Below are positions 17,790-27,498 of a stretch of DNA of 37,319 bases, one piece after another. The DNA is from an uncultured Prevotellaceae bacterium (GTDB lineage: Bacteria; Bacteroidota; Bacteroidia; Bacteroidales; Bacteroidaceae), in the NCBI GenBank assembly GCA_902775075.1, contig CACYKX010000009.1, forward strand, positions 1 through 37,319, given 5' to 3'. The position numbers and the translations under genes were made by a program. The notes under the pieces are model-generated. The model was not told where the DNA came from. It did not search any database and saw only the letters and a list, made by a program, of their open reading frames with translations. The first letter of the stretch is position 1, and every line of letters starts with the position of its first letter.

Positions 17790-20700
17790 TTAATGACTTA
17801 ACTTGTTATTTAATGCTACGATGAAATGACGATTACATGACTTGCTGCAGAAGATAATACTCCTTCTTATCTTATCTCTTTGTATCTCATCTTTTATTGA
17901 AAATAGGTCTATTTCTTTTCGTATATGAGCGACAACAGCATTAACACGCTTGTATAACCACATTTCATTCCCTACCTTTCCTTGTTCATTGAAATTGTTA
18001 AAGAAGGTACCAACTTCATCTCCAAGGTAATCTTGATTTGACTCTATATATTCATCTGTAGATAGTTCGAGAAGCCTTATTTCTTTAGGCTTTTTAATGA
18101 TAGTCTCAGCCAATTCTTCGACAAGACCGTGTGATACATAACCATACGCTTCAATCAATGATGATACGCACAGGTCTTTAATCCATTCGGTAAACGATGT
18201 CAAGACATCATATAAACATTGGCCAAGATTCTTCATATACTCTTCTTCAACATTTAATGCACTCAAATATCTCATAATGTCTTCGCCTTCGTGACTCATT
18301 GCCCACTTTATGAAGATATCTTGCATCGCAGGAGTCATTGGATCAGACATGAAATTTTGAAGCTGGATGAAGATGCCAGACAGATAAGGTTGTAACCAAT
18401 ACCACTGGAAGGCTAGGTCATTACTAAAACTTTTCAGTTTTTCTTTAAGAATCTCGCGTTCATCATTGTCTGAACATTTTACATACAGTTGAAATGCCAA
18501 ACATAGCAATGCCTTGTAGTCCTGAGCTGTACAATATAGTTCAAGAATCGAACTTGCCGGAATATCTTCTTGCTGGGCACGATTGAACCAGCCGATAATT
18601 CTTGTCCACAATTCATCGCCTAACAAGGAATCATTTAACTTTTCCCTAATATTGAGAATGGCATTCTCTCTATTCTCAGCACGATATGAACCATTCATGT
18701 CCTTGGTTAAATCAACCAAAGCCGGACATATACGTCCTCTTGTGCGTCCAACCAGTATGGTTTTGCCCCATGAACGAATTTCCTCAGGAAGAATGTAGTA
18801 TTGCGATTCCTCATCATACTTCATTTCCAAAGGTTCCAAGTTCGGTTCATCCAGTTTTATGAGTTTAAGCACACCAGTAAACTTGAATGGTTTTCTGTTT
18901 TTACCTGTGATTACAACACGGCCATCTGATATTTGTCGAGGACGGAATGGGGATTCTTTAATACCGAAAGCGATTCTTTGTCCATTTGAAAGAACAAACT
19001 GAACATTTACTTCTGCATTTAACATGTTTTGCGCCGTGCGCTCAAGTAATGAACGTATGGCCTCACGCGAATCGAATAATGTCAAAAGACTACCCTCATA
19101 GGGGATGGTCTTTAGTGCTCGACCATCTTCGAAAATATATAATTTTTCTCCCTTCCATCTTAACTCCCTTCTTACATTGCCATATGTGTATTCTCTTATA
19201 TCTTGTCCAACCAGGTGGTACTGATACTTATCGATGTCTGAATATGGAATCCAGCAATCATTTTCTATGTCATCACCATATATGTTTTTAATCGAAAAGT
19301 CTTTGAATGGAGCTTTTATAGAAATGTCAAATTGGTTTTTGCTGTTTCCAGAAGGAGTAAAGGTGAAACGTATCTTGCGAGGATCGTTGCAGTTTTCTTT
19401 TTTGATTTCCCAAACATCACCGATTTTCTTTTCCCCTTCTGTTGTAGATACATGACCATGCGCCCATGAAACCTTTATTTGGCAAGAGCTTTTATCAGCC
19501 TTTTGTAAACTGATAACTAATCCTTCACCAATGTTTATGAATCTCAAAGGGGCAACATAGTTGCCATTAGTATCTATTGCACGAGCAAATATTTCACCGA
19601 AAGATGGAGTATCTGTCCAAACATTCTGCCATTTGTTACGATACTGAACGTTGTGACGTTTTGACTCTGTTCCATCTTCTGTATCATAGCAAAGTGTAAA
19701 AGCGCATTTGTTCGCGTCATATAGTGATTCTATCACATCTGGTACATAAAGTGGTGAAGATTGCAATTCTGTCCAATATAGAGGAGCATTCATACCCAAT
19801 GTGATACATCCATCTTCGCCTTTCAGTACGATATTATCCGTGTAGTCGGCAGGAATGTGAAGTCCTTGCAACTTTGTTATTCCCCAACTATACTCATATA
19901 TGTCAAGATTGGTTTCTGTCTGAAGATTCCAACCATCAGGAATAAGAATAATAGACTCCTGTCTTCCTAACTGGTTCCCTAATTCATACTTACCATCCTT
20001 ATTCCTATACAGTAGATGAGGTACACTTATATCAAGATCATCTCCTATATGAGCATATTCTTGATTGTGGAGGAAGAGAGAGATAAAATCTCCGTTCTCA
20101 CATGGATGTTTGCTAAATACTGGGTAGCGACAGAAATTATTAGCATAATCGAAAGTGTCAACAGCCTGACCATTCTTTCTTACTTGAACTGAAAAGAATC
20201 CAATATCGTCAATTCCTTGTTCTTCCAAGAATACTTGCGGAAGACGTTGAAGTCCTTTGACGATATACTTGGTATATATTTTCTTCTCTACAGTATCTAT
20301 TCTAAATTCCCATGTCAATGAGAATGGATGAAGCTGATGACGACGAACCTTTTCTTGTTTTGCAAGCTCTTTCAAATATAGGAACCAAACATCATTTTCA
20401 TTGGCACAGTAGAACGGCATTAAAAGATATCTTTCTGCTTCAACGCCAAGAATTAGCTGTTCGCAGTAGTCTTTCATGCACTTACTTTGCGAAGCAACCA
20501 GGCCAAGGTTCAATTCCTCAAAATTGATTTTTCTATTTACTAGACCACGAGTGAACCTATCCCAAACAGAGTTGGTTATGTTAGCCGTCACCAACTTCAT
20601 AGGGAGTCCACCTTGATAAAGCATGTCATTCAAAGGATCTGCCCGTCCTCCATCATACTTCTCAATTTTCAGCATCTTTGCACCACGACGAGCAGCTTCA

Positions 20701-20990
20701 TAGAATTCGTTCGAATAATTAACGCTTGGTCTTGTTGACTCCAGTGCGTCATAAACCATCTGTTTGCTATGCTTTCCGTCAACATACATTCTACGCCAAT
20801 ACTCAGCAAAGAACAATGTGGCCTCTTTGCATACTGTTATGAATGGATTATTCAAGTTTATAACATGAGTTCTTTTTTCAAGGAGATCTCTCAATTCCTT
20901 GAACTCTTCTTCAGTGATTTTTAACTTCCACAGAGGAAGTGGACATTCTTCAAGTCCTCTTTTTTGGAGTATTGTCTCGAAGTAACTCAT
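17790..20990 (-). CDS. druH-like: DruH-like Druantia type III protein (STY4851-like family)
   Basis: A 1066-residue protein from the ATG at 20988-20990. Its N-terminus (SYFETILQKRGLE, then ITEEEFKELRDLL and ATLFFAEYWRRMY near residues 60-80) recalls the STY4851/ECs_5259 family, the DruH component of Druantia type III, which lies directly upstream of DruE as here. The middle (about 250-700) is beta-rich and the last 250 residues helical; I see no enzymatic motif. The frame stays open for 25 more codons to an ATG at 21065, but that segment is translated from the operator/promoter at 21031-21066, so the shorter start is preferred. It is the first gene of the second leftward transcription unit. 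The family call is from memory of sequence style and gene order; biochemical role unknown. Confidence 0.65.
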   Translation of the reverse strand: MSYFETILQKRGLEECPLPLWKLKITEEEFKELRDLLEKRTHVINLNNPFITVCKEATLFFAEYWRRMYVDGKHSKQMVYDALESTRPSVNYSNEFYEAARRGAKMLKIEKYDGGRADPLNDMLYQGGLPMKLVTANITNSVWDRFTRGLVNRKINFEELNLGLVASQSKCMKDYCEQLILGVEAERYLLMPFYCANENDVWFLYLKELAKQEKVRRHQLHPFSLTWEFRIDTVEKKIYTKYIVKGLQRLPQVFLEEQGIDDIGFFSVQVRKNGQAVDTFDYANNFCRYPVFSKHPCENGDFISLFLHNQEYAHIGDDLDISVPHLLYRNKDGKYELGNQLGRQESIILIPDGWNLQTETNLDIYEYSWGITKLQGLHIPADYTDNIVLKGEDGCITLGMNAPLYWTELQSSPLYVPDVIESLYDANKCAFTLCYDTEDGTESKRHNVQYRNKWQNVWTDTPSFGEIFARAIDTNGNYVAPLRFINIGEGLVISLQKADKSSCQIKVSWAHGHVSTTEGEKKIGDVWEIKKENCNDPRKIRFTFTPSGNSKNQFDISIKAPFKDFSIKNIYGDDIENDCWIPYSDIDKYQYHLVGQDIREYTYGNVRRELRWKGEKLYIFEDGRALKTIPYEGSLLTLFDSREAIRSLLERTAQNMLNAEVNVQFVLSNGQRIAFGIKESPFRPRQISDGRVVITGKNRKPFKFTGVLKLIKLDEPNLEPLEMKYDEESQYYILPEEIRSWGKTILVGRTRGRICPALVDLTKDMNGSYRAENRENAILNIREKLNDSLLGDELWTRIIGWFNRAQQEDIPASSILELYCTAQDYKALLCLAFQLYVKCSDNDEREILKEKLKSFSNDLAFQWYWLQPYLSGIFIQLQNFMSDPMTPAMQDIFIKWAMSHEGEDIMRYLSALNVEEEYMKNLGQCLYDVLTSFTEWIKDLCVSSLIEAYGYVSHGLVEELAETIIKKPKEIRLLELSTDEYIESNQDYLGDEVGTFFNNFNEQGKVGNEMWLYKRVNAVVAHIRKEIDLFSIKDEIQRDKIRRSIIFCSKSCNRHFIVALNNKLSH

Positions 20991-21030
20991 ATTATCATAT
21001 TGATGGTTATAGATATATTTTAAATCGGCG

Positions 21031-21066
21031 CAAAGATATGGGGCATCAGTGCAACCTATCTGCACT
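21031..21066 (-). promoter_or_regulatory. Operator-promoter of the DruH-to-McrC unit
   Basis: On the minus strand AGTGCAGATAGGTTGCACT (21066-21048) is followed after exactly 9 bp by TATCTTTG (21038-21031). The box ends 40 bp before the preferred DruH-like ATG at 20990. The element shares its spacing with the two others in this window. It shows that the long leftward block is split into two units just after the DUF499 gene. Confidence 0.78.
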
Positions 21067-21072
21067 GATGCC
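21042..21072. repeat. Perfect 12 bp inverted repeat
   Basis: GGCATCAGTGCA and TGCACTGATGCC flank a 7 bp centre, directly after the DUF499 stop codon. The inner part is the operator element of the DruH promoter. On the plus strand a run of seven T follows within 2 bp, so it could also end antisense transcription like an intrinsic terminator; on the minus strand no T-run follows, so it is unlikely to end the DUF499 transcript. Confidence 0.7.
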
Positions 21073-21079
21073 AGTTTTT

Positions 21080-24000
21080 TTATTCTTCTACGTCAAATTC
21101 CAGCCCAAGCTGAGAAGCAGACTCTTTAACACTCTTAACAGTGGCTGAGTTTTCTGTAAGAGGATTTGCTCCAGTCGTTTTGGCTGTAAATTTGACCTCT
21201 ATCTTCAGATTGTTATTTCGCAATGTCTGAACAAAGCTGGTAAATAACTGAGCATAGTTCTCCAATGGTACTTGTCCGCTTATAACAACCTTTTGATAGG
21301 TCTTTGTCTCAGGAGGTGTTCCTCCTGTAGGCTCACCACCTCCTGTCTCACCTGAGCCAGAACCGCCTGTAGCACCGGAGCCTGTTCCTGCACCAGAACC
21401 CGTTCCTGTGCCAGTACCAGTTGCTCCAGAAGGCTCAATAACGACAGATGGGTCAACGAGCCAATAGTCCTCACTTGTTACATCGAGGAATGGTACATTC
21501 TCACCTTGAATTATTCGTGTCCATCTTCCTGGTGCTCCGAAAGCCACGTTAAATACGCCATTTACGCAATAACGATTGACGGTTTCAGCTATTGCTGATG
21601 GGCCTGTAATCATAGGTTTGTCATCAAAACGAAGGAATGTCTCATAAAGCTCCTTTACTGCGATTGGACGATTCACTTCTGGAAGCATATTGATTCTATC
21701 CAGCAAGTTTCTTCCGATAGCCTTGATGACCCATTCTTCTTCCATGATTTCTGTCATCAGATTCATACGTATCTGTGAAGAGAAGTCGCCGGCATAGTTC
21801 TTCATTTCATAGCTCTCTATGCCATCTTTTGCAGAATACTTAATCGCAATATTATAGGCGCGAATCAGAGCTTCATCAACACCGTGTTCGTACTCGCGCT
21901 TGCGATTTTGTACTTCTGTATTTTGGTCGCGCTCCAGTCTTCCTGAATATTCTGCTATGATTTTGGTGCAAGCCAAGTAATCTTTAAGTTTATCACTCAA
22001 TGCACCACGTCCGGCTTCTGAACAGGCAAGATAGAATATAGTGTTGCGCATTACACGATCACTGTTACCTCGTTTCAATGCTATTTCTTTGACTGCCGTG
22101 GTAAGACAATTTGATGGTGTTCCACCAGTCGGCATAGCTATACTTGGAGGCAAAATGACCAGTGTGAGCTGCTTTTGTTCTGGAACATCTCCAGTTGGAC
22201 ATACCAGGACATTGATTTCATGTATAAAACTAGCCGAATTCTTCAGTCGTTTGATAATCTCTGCCTCTACATCTTCTTTTTTGACCTCAGACTTAGCCTG
22301 TGCGATGAGGATATTGATGTTGGCTTTGGACTCAAACCAATACGTTGCTCCACCAACTTTGGTAGAGTAAAGATAATGTGCTACCTGTTCAAGTTTGTTT
22401 AATGCTCCATCAATATCATTGTGATTGAATGCTTTGGGACGTAAAACACAGAGTTTAAGCTGCTTGATATCAAGTCCTTTGTTCTGCTTTGCGCCTACAG
22501 ATGCCATAAGAAGAGTTGTAGCAATACCTTGTGTCAGATGATACTGGCCAATATTACTTGTTGGATCTGCTTCATCTATCTTACGTGCATTACTTGAAGT
22601 TCCATATACATCAGCTAACATGACTGTTTCCCAGTTGCTACCCATCAGGTTTGTTATGGTGCCAGTGAGTGAACCAAGATTTTCAAGATTAACGTCTGAT
22701 GTATGTATCAAGGCTTGTGAACCAGTAAGTGATTCTCTGCGCCGCCACAAATCCTGTACAATTGAAGCCAAAAGACGAAGAACACCACGAGTGCGCTGGA
22801 AACGAGGATCACTTCCCCAACGTTGACGGAACATTTCAATAAGTTCCGGGTGGAAAGGATAGGATTTCTTTATTTTGTTGGCATATTCCATCTTGTCACA
22901 GTACTCTGGTAAGTCTCTGTATCGATTATGGAACATATCCTTATAGCGTTTGGCCACGAGGTCAACAACAGAAGTTTCATTGATTTGTTCAAACAGACGA
23001 CGACGTACAACTTCAAAGATTTCTTCATCATCAACAGGCTTGACACTTGAACCTATACGAACGATTCTGGTCTGCAAAGAGTCTAATACTGTTTGACCAA
23101 TCTGAGAATCAGCGACCTCTGTTGCACTTGCAGGGAGAGTGGCAATCAATACGCATTTTGGCACAGAAGAAACCACCTCAGTCAGAGTCTGCATGAAGCT
23201 GTTTGTTTGGCTGAAGAGATTGCCATCTCCAACCTTCTTTGAAGTTGCTTTTACACAATAGTCAGCCAACTCATCAATAAGGATGAGGGAAGTCCCTGCA
23301 TTCTGGATGATGGGTTTCAATATTGCAGACGTGGGAGCAGTACGGTCTATATCATTTTGCTTAATTTTCTCGTAAGCTTCCTTGCCGCCAAGTTGATAGG
23401 CAAGTTCACCCCATAGCGTATAGATGGTAAATCCTTCTATAGTCTGGCGACCTTGTGATACGTCAGTTGTGTTGTTGGTAAAGACTGCAACTTTGGCATT
23501 CTCAAAATTCGGAGTAACTCCTTCCTGGAGAATATGCTTGCAGCTTTCAGATTCCAACAGACGAGCTCCACTTTTAACTATATGGTATATTGAAATCAAA
23601 GTATGTGTCTTACCGCCACCGAATCCTGTTTGAAGAGAAATAACGCGATTCTCGGTTTCTTCGCCGTTTAAAGCGCGAACAACTCGGTTGGCAATGTCAC
23701 GTAATCCTGCTGTTACGTAAGTCTTGGCAAAGAAGGATGTTGGGTTGTTGTACACCTCTGGGCCTGTTCCAAGAGCCACCTCATTCAAGTTGGCAGCAAA
23801 AACAGATTCGTCAAGAACGCCACTGCGAATGTCATAGTGTGGCAAACAATTCCTGAACCAAGATGGCAGTGGTGAGCCATCATCAACGATTGAAGTGTCA
23901 ACAGGTGTCGATGTTACAGTTGTTACAGCAATGGGTGCAACAGCCGCAGGGGCAAACGTGCGCTTGTTTTGTAATCTTTCGATTTCTTGGCGCAAATCAG

Positions 24001-24406
24001 CCATGCCAAGCATATTTGCAACATGCTTCATGTTGCTGAAAGCACGGTCTTTCTCGTCTTCTGTAAGTGGAGTGAAATGCTGGCACTTGTTGCGAGCATC
24101 CCTCAATTCACTCATTGTACTTTCAAAAATGAATGTCTTGCTTTTGTCATTGCCGAGTTCTTCCGCTAGTTCATCACGGAATTTGCTTGCAAGAAAAGTC
24201 AAATTATGATAGTCAATACGCAACATTGGCTCTACGCCTTGGCGTTGGGCTTGATTCCATTGATCTTGTTTTTGTGCAGTCAAACGCTGAAAGAAGACAC
24301 CTTCCCACGGCTCACCGGGGAAGTGGTTTTGCAAAACACTGACTAGGAATGGACGCATTGCGTCGAGGAAGATTCCTAATGCCTGGAAGATGTTCTCGTT
24401 GTTCAT
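21080..24406 (-). CDS. Swt1-type HEPN fused to DUF499 AAA+ ATPase
   Basis: A 1108-residue protein. Residues 1-150 form a Swt1-like HEPN domain, with RDARNKCQHF carrying the RNase-type RxxxxH motif (R105 to H110). A DUF499 ATPase of the anti-phage BrxC/PglY-related kind follows: Walker A GFGGGKT at 261-267 and Walker B LIDELADY with D378-E379. After the ATPase, residues about 992-1032 are a low-complexity Gly/Thr/Ser/Ala linker, then a compact 70-residue C-terminal domain (VVISGQVPLENYAQL and on). DUF499 proteins are regularly encoded beside DUF1156 methyltransferases and SNF2 helicases in defence islands, the order seen here, with 21 bp to the upstream gene. The linker suggests a mobile, partner-binding C-terminus. 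ATPase and HEPN calls are firm; RNase activity is inferred. Confidence 0.85.
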   Translation of the reverse strand: MNNENIFQALGIFLDAMRPFLVSVLQNHFPGEPWEGVFFQRLTAQKQDQWNQAQRQGVEPMLRIDYHNLTFLASKFRDELAEELGNDKSKTFIFESTMSELRDARNKCQHFTPLTEDEKDRAFSNMKHVANMLGMADLRQEIERLQNKRTFAPAAVAPIAVTTVTSTPVDTSIVDDGSPLPSWFRNCLPHYDIRSGVLDESVFAANLNEVALGTGPEVYNNPTSFFAKTYVTAGLRDIANRVVRALNGEETENRVISLQTGFGGGKTHTLISIYHIVKSGARLLESESCKHILQEGVTPNFENAKVAVFTNNTTDVSQGRQTIEGFTIYTLWGELAYQLGGKEAYEKIKQNDIDRTAPTSAILKPIIQNAGTSLILIDELADYCVKATSKKVGDGNLFSQTNSFMQTLTEVVSSVPKCVLIATLPASATEVADSQIGQTVLDSLQTRIVRIGSSVKPVDDEEIFEVVRRRLFEQINETSVVDLVAKRYKDMFHNRYRDLPEYCDKMEYANKIKKSYPFHPELIEMFRQRWGSDPRFQRTRGVLRLLASIVQDLWRRRESLTGSQALIHTSDVNLENLGSLTGTITNLMGSNWETVMLADVYGTSSNARKIDEADPTSNIGQYHLTQGIATTLLMASVGAKQNKGLDIKQLKLCVLRPKAFNHNDIDGALNKLEQVAHYLYSTKVGGATYWFESKANINILIAQAKSEVKKEDVEAEIIKRLKNSASFIHEINVLVCPTGDVPEQKQLTLVILPPSIAMPTGGTPSNCLTTAVKEIALKRGNSDRVMRNTIFYLACSEAGRGALSDKLKDYLACTKIIAEYSGRLERDQNTEVQNRKREYEHGVDEALIRAYNIAIKYSAKDGIESYEMKNYAGDFSSQIRMNLMTEIMEEEWVIKAIGRNLLDRINMLPEVNRPIAVKELYETFLRFDDKPMITGPSAIAETVNRYCVNGVFNVAFGAPGRWTRIIQGENVPFLDVTSEDYWLVDPSVVIEPSGATGTGTGTGSGAGTGSGATGGSGSGETGGGEPTGGTPPETKTYQKVVISGQVPLENYAQLFTSFVQTLRNNNLKIEVKFTAKTTGANPLTENSATVKSVKESASQLGLEFDVEE

Positions 24407-24427
24407 ATTGATATGTTTTTTGTTATT

Positions 24428-27400
24428 TTACTCGATACCTTCAAACAAGTTTCCTTGTATTGGTTTATACTCCTCGTGGCAATGTTGACGGAGGTCATCG
24501 GCATTCTGAAGGATGCCAACGATTTGCTTCTGGTCATCATTAGCAGGAAGAAGCTCTTTTAATGTGGCAAGTAATCGCCATAGGGGAGAGGATGAATCTG
24601 GACAGATGTCGCGGACAAATCGGAGAATTTTTCCACGGTCGCCCTCTCTATACAAAAGGATGAAACGATGTGCTTGCTTAATTGGTGAATCCTCAGGGCG
24701 CGTTCCTTCGACAGACGATCCACCAATATGCTCTTTTGCCATAGCAATGTGCATTTTCTTTCCTTCTAATATTAGTAATCGTTCCTGCTGGATGTCCTTA
24801 ATGTTGACATTTACACCAACACGAGTGAACTTAGTGGCATCGTCAAAGTCTGTATCACTAGTGCCATTCAACTGAAGCCATCCAATATAGAACTTTGTGT
24901 AATCATCACCTTGCACACCCTTCAATAAAGAATCGAAAGCTGCATTGCGAGCCATTTCAAGAAGTTCGGCTACAGAGACTTCACTACCATCAGATTTCTC
25001 CACTGATTTATATTTGCCAAATTCACTAACAGCCTGTCCAAAACATGCAGTCAATAAGTCTGCACCACGGAAACCAAGTTCGTAGAGGGATTCAACTTCT
25101 TCTGCCACTTTTTGTTCTATATCCTTTTTGACACTCTTAAAATCGCCATAGCCTTTACGCTCCGATGGTCTACATGCAACGGTAACAGATGATTCTAAAG
25201 TTGCCATGTCTGCCTTTAAGGCAATGCTAACTTCAGTGTCCATTGGCCAAGAACCTGTAATGTTCATTCTCGCATCAAGAATTGAATTGCAAAGAGTTGT
25301 CCATGCCTCTGTACTTTGATGTGCGAACATTATACTAACTACATCCGTAGTTTGCGTTTCTATTGCATCAAAAATTGATGTGAGTTTCTTCTCAAAATGG
25401 TGTTTCGCTTCTTCGTCACTATTGCCATGATGATGTTTAAGTGCAGTACATTCTTCTTGTTTTGGCGTTTTGGGCGTAGCAAATACCAGCTCAAATTCAT
25501 TCAAAAGAATTGATTTGAGCCATACATAAAAGAAATCAGATAAATCTGCGTATGCGATAGCATCGTAATATGGTGGATCAGTTATGACAGCAGTAAGAGA
25601 TTTGGGGTCAAATTGAGATTTGTCTCCACTTATTACATTATTAAACACCGCAGGGAAAGAATTTTCAGACTCCAAATATGAAATTATGGCATCTAACTGT
25701 CCTTTACAAGCGCCAGACAATGAAGAAAACGGATTCATTTCTGGATAATCAAATACCATCGGTATTGCTTGCCGTCCAAAAGGATGTTCAACTGTTTCTT
25801 GAAGCTTATGCCATACACCGAAAGAAGTGTTTCTACACAAAACTTTATCAAACAAAATGGCAAGATAGGTTTTGATAGCTCTAACGTAATGTTTATCATC
25901 GCTAATTGACGAACAAACATTATCTATCTCGTTCTTAAAGTTAGTTAGAAATACACTTTGTCTGTTGGAGAATAAGCCATCGAAAGAGTCTATACCCCAA
26001 CCAGGAGTATTAAAATTCCTTACATTTCCGACCTCTAATTGTTCTTTTGGTATAGCCTTACTTTTTTTTATGTTGGATATTTGCTGAATATCTTCAGCAG
26101 ACGGTACTCGATACGTTCTCTTTGAACCATCCTCAATTATGGCCAATAAACGCTCTTTGATAGGGGAAGTGTTGAACTGTCTCTTTATTTCTGAAATATT
26201 TGTCAAACTGCCACAACATGGACAAGTGATATTTCCGTGTCTATTCCAACCTTCTTCTTCAAAACTGCCATTTTTAATTTCAAAATCGATATGATTACCA
26301 GAAATGATAGGATTAAGATACACCCAATCTTTTGCTTTTGCTGTTCTTCTCTTTGATATGTAGAATTGTTTAAGCATAGGTATTTCTGCTTTGCAAGTAG
26401 GATTACTACAAGTTGCAGTTCGTGCCCAATAATAAACTAAAGGAGTTTTACCAGTTGTTGACTTGTATAAGTCAGAACATTTACTCTTCGTGTTGTTGAT
26501 TACTTTCAAAGCATAATACTCAACATCAAAAGACAATCTATTAGGAATCAAGTAGAAACCTCTTGCATCTTTTGAAATTCCTTTTTCGGTAATCAGGTTT
26601 AATCCTTCTTCTCCATAAATACGATTGAACTCTTCTTCACTAAAACATATAGGTTTGCCGAATTTCTGAGGAAACTCTGCACTGCCTTTTTCGATAATAT
26701 GAGCAACTGGATTAATGTCATTACCATAGCTGCGGCATCCAAGACGTGCAGCTTCTAAAGGAATTGCGCCACCGCCTGCAAATGGGTCAAAAACAGAGGG
26801 CATCTGATTTTGAAAATTCTCAATGGCAGATTGTAAGTTGCCTTCTAAATCATCTGTTTCTGCTGATGGAAGGTGTCTATCAATTACTTCATAGAGAGCA
26901 TCTTCAGCTGCTTTAATAGCATCAAATGCCTCAGAAAAGTTTTTGTGGTGAGTCTCATAACCAAGGTCTGGATACTTTTCTGCATTATAAGCTACCCATA
27001 TCAGCTCTCTGGCCATGCGAAGTATGCGAGGATTGTTTTTGTTTTCCCATTTGATGAGTGAACCCTCGTCTAATTGTTCCTTTGGAGTGGTAGATTTTCC
27101 TGCCAACATATCCTTTTGACATTTTTCAGAAAACTTACCTATGAACATCAGTAACCTATTGCGTAAATTATCCTCCATTGGATCGACAATGGCGGTATAA
27201 GGAATATCATTGTATGGCTTATATTGATATTGAGTCAATACATCATCAGCCGGATTTAAAATATTCTGAACGGCATCTTTGAAAGCTTGCGTACAGTTCT
27301 TGTCTAGTGGATCAGGCACAAGACTAGCAAACACGACTGCTCGGCATACTGGCAAAGGACGGCGTGCCCACCAAAGATGAAGTGTAGATATATGACCGTT

Positions 27401-27481
27401 TCGTATACTCTTGTCACGTACACTTTCCGCTGAAATCTCCTTAATCGGGAGTGCTACTTCAATTAGCTTCTTTGCTTTCAT
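24428..27481 (-). CDS. DUF1156 adenine-specific DNA methyltransferase
   Basis: A 1017-residue protein. The N-terminus (ISTLHLWWARRPLPVCRA and on, about 30-50) is the DUF1156 signature. Motif I FDPFAGGG, the S-adenosylmethionine site, is at 231-238, followed by GNDINPVA; the catalytic DPPY is at 635-638. The nearly 400 residues between them include two cysteine pairs (CSNPTC near 360 and CPCC near 422), probably a zinc ribbon and target-recognition insert. DPPY indicates N6-adenine (or N4-cytosine) exocyclic amino methylation of DNA. In DISARM-like and DUF499-linked systems such an enzyme marks host DNA. It sits between the SNF2 helicase (17 bp) and the DUF499 ATPase (21 bp). Both catalytic motifs are intact, so it is probably active; target sequence unknown. 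Confidence 0.88.
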   Translation of the reverse strand: MKAKKLIEVALPIKEISAESVRDKSIRNGHISTLHLWWARRPLPVCRAVVFASLVPDPLDKNCTQAFKDAVQNILNPADDVLTQYQYKPYNDIPYTAIVDPMEDNLRNRLLMFIGKFSEKCQKDMLAGKSTTPKEQLDEGSLIKWENKNNPRILRMARELIWVAYNAEKYPDLGYETHHKNFSEAFDAIKAAEDALYEVIDRHLPSAETDDLEGNLQSAIENFQNQMPSVFDPFAGGGAIPLEAARLGCRSYGNDINPVAHIIEKGSAEFPQKFGKPICFSEEEFNRIYGEEGLNLITEKGISKDARGFYLIPNRLSFDVEYYALKVINNTKSKCSDLYKSTTGKTPLVYYWARTATCSNPTCKAEIPMLKQFYISKRRTAKAKDWVYLNPIISGNHIDFEIKNGSFEEEGWNRHGNITCPCCGSLTNISEIKRQFNTSPIKERLLAIIEDGSKRTYRVPSAEDIQQISNIKKSKAIPKEQLEVGNVRNFNTPGWGIDSFDGLFSNRQSVFLTNFKNEIDNVCSSISDDKHYVRAIKTYLAILFDKVLCRNTSFGVWHKLQETVEHPFGRQAIPMVFDYPEMNPFSSLSGACKGQLDAIISYLESENSFPAVFNNVISGDKSQFDPKSLTAVITDPPYYDAIAYADLSDFFYVWLKSILLNEFELVFATPKTPKQEECTALKHHHGNSDEEAKHHFEKKLTSIFDAIETQTTDVVSIMFAHQSTEAWTTLCNSILDARMNITGSWPMDTEVSIALKADMATLESSVTVACRPSERKGYGDFKSVKKDIEQKVAEEVESLYELGFRGADLLTACFGQAVSEFGKYKSVEKSDGSEVSVAELLEMARNAAFDSLLKGVQGDDYTKFYIGWLQLNGTSDTDFDDATKFTRVGVNVNIKDIQQERLLILEGKKMHIAMAKEHIGGSSVEGTRPEDSPIKQAHRFILLYREGDRGKILRFVRDICPDSSSPLWRLLATLKELLPANDDQKQIVGILQNADDLRQHCHEEYKPIQGNLFEGIE

Positions 27482-27498
27482 ATATATTGTTCTTTTGT

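Noticed and set aside
20991..21065. 25-codon N-terminal extension of the DruH-like protein to an ATG at 21065
   Set aside because: It would be translated from the operator and -7 box; the transcript predicted from that promoter starts downstream of it, and the internal ATG at 20990 begins the family-like sequence.
21310..21430. Possible non-coding tandem repeat array
   Set aside because: The repetition follows codons for Gly/Thr/Ser/Ala in the DUF499 gene and keeps frame; it is a protein linker.
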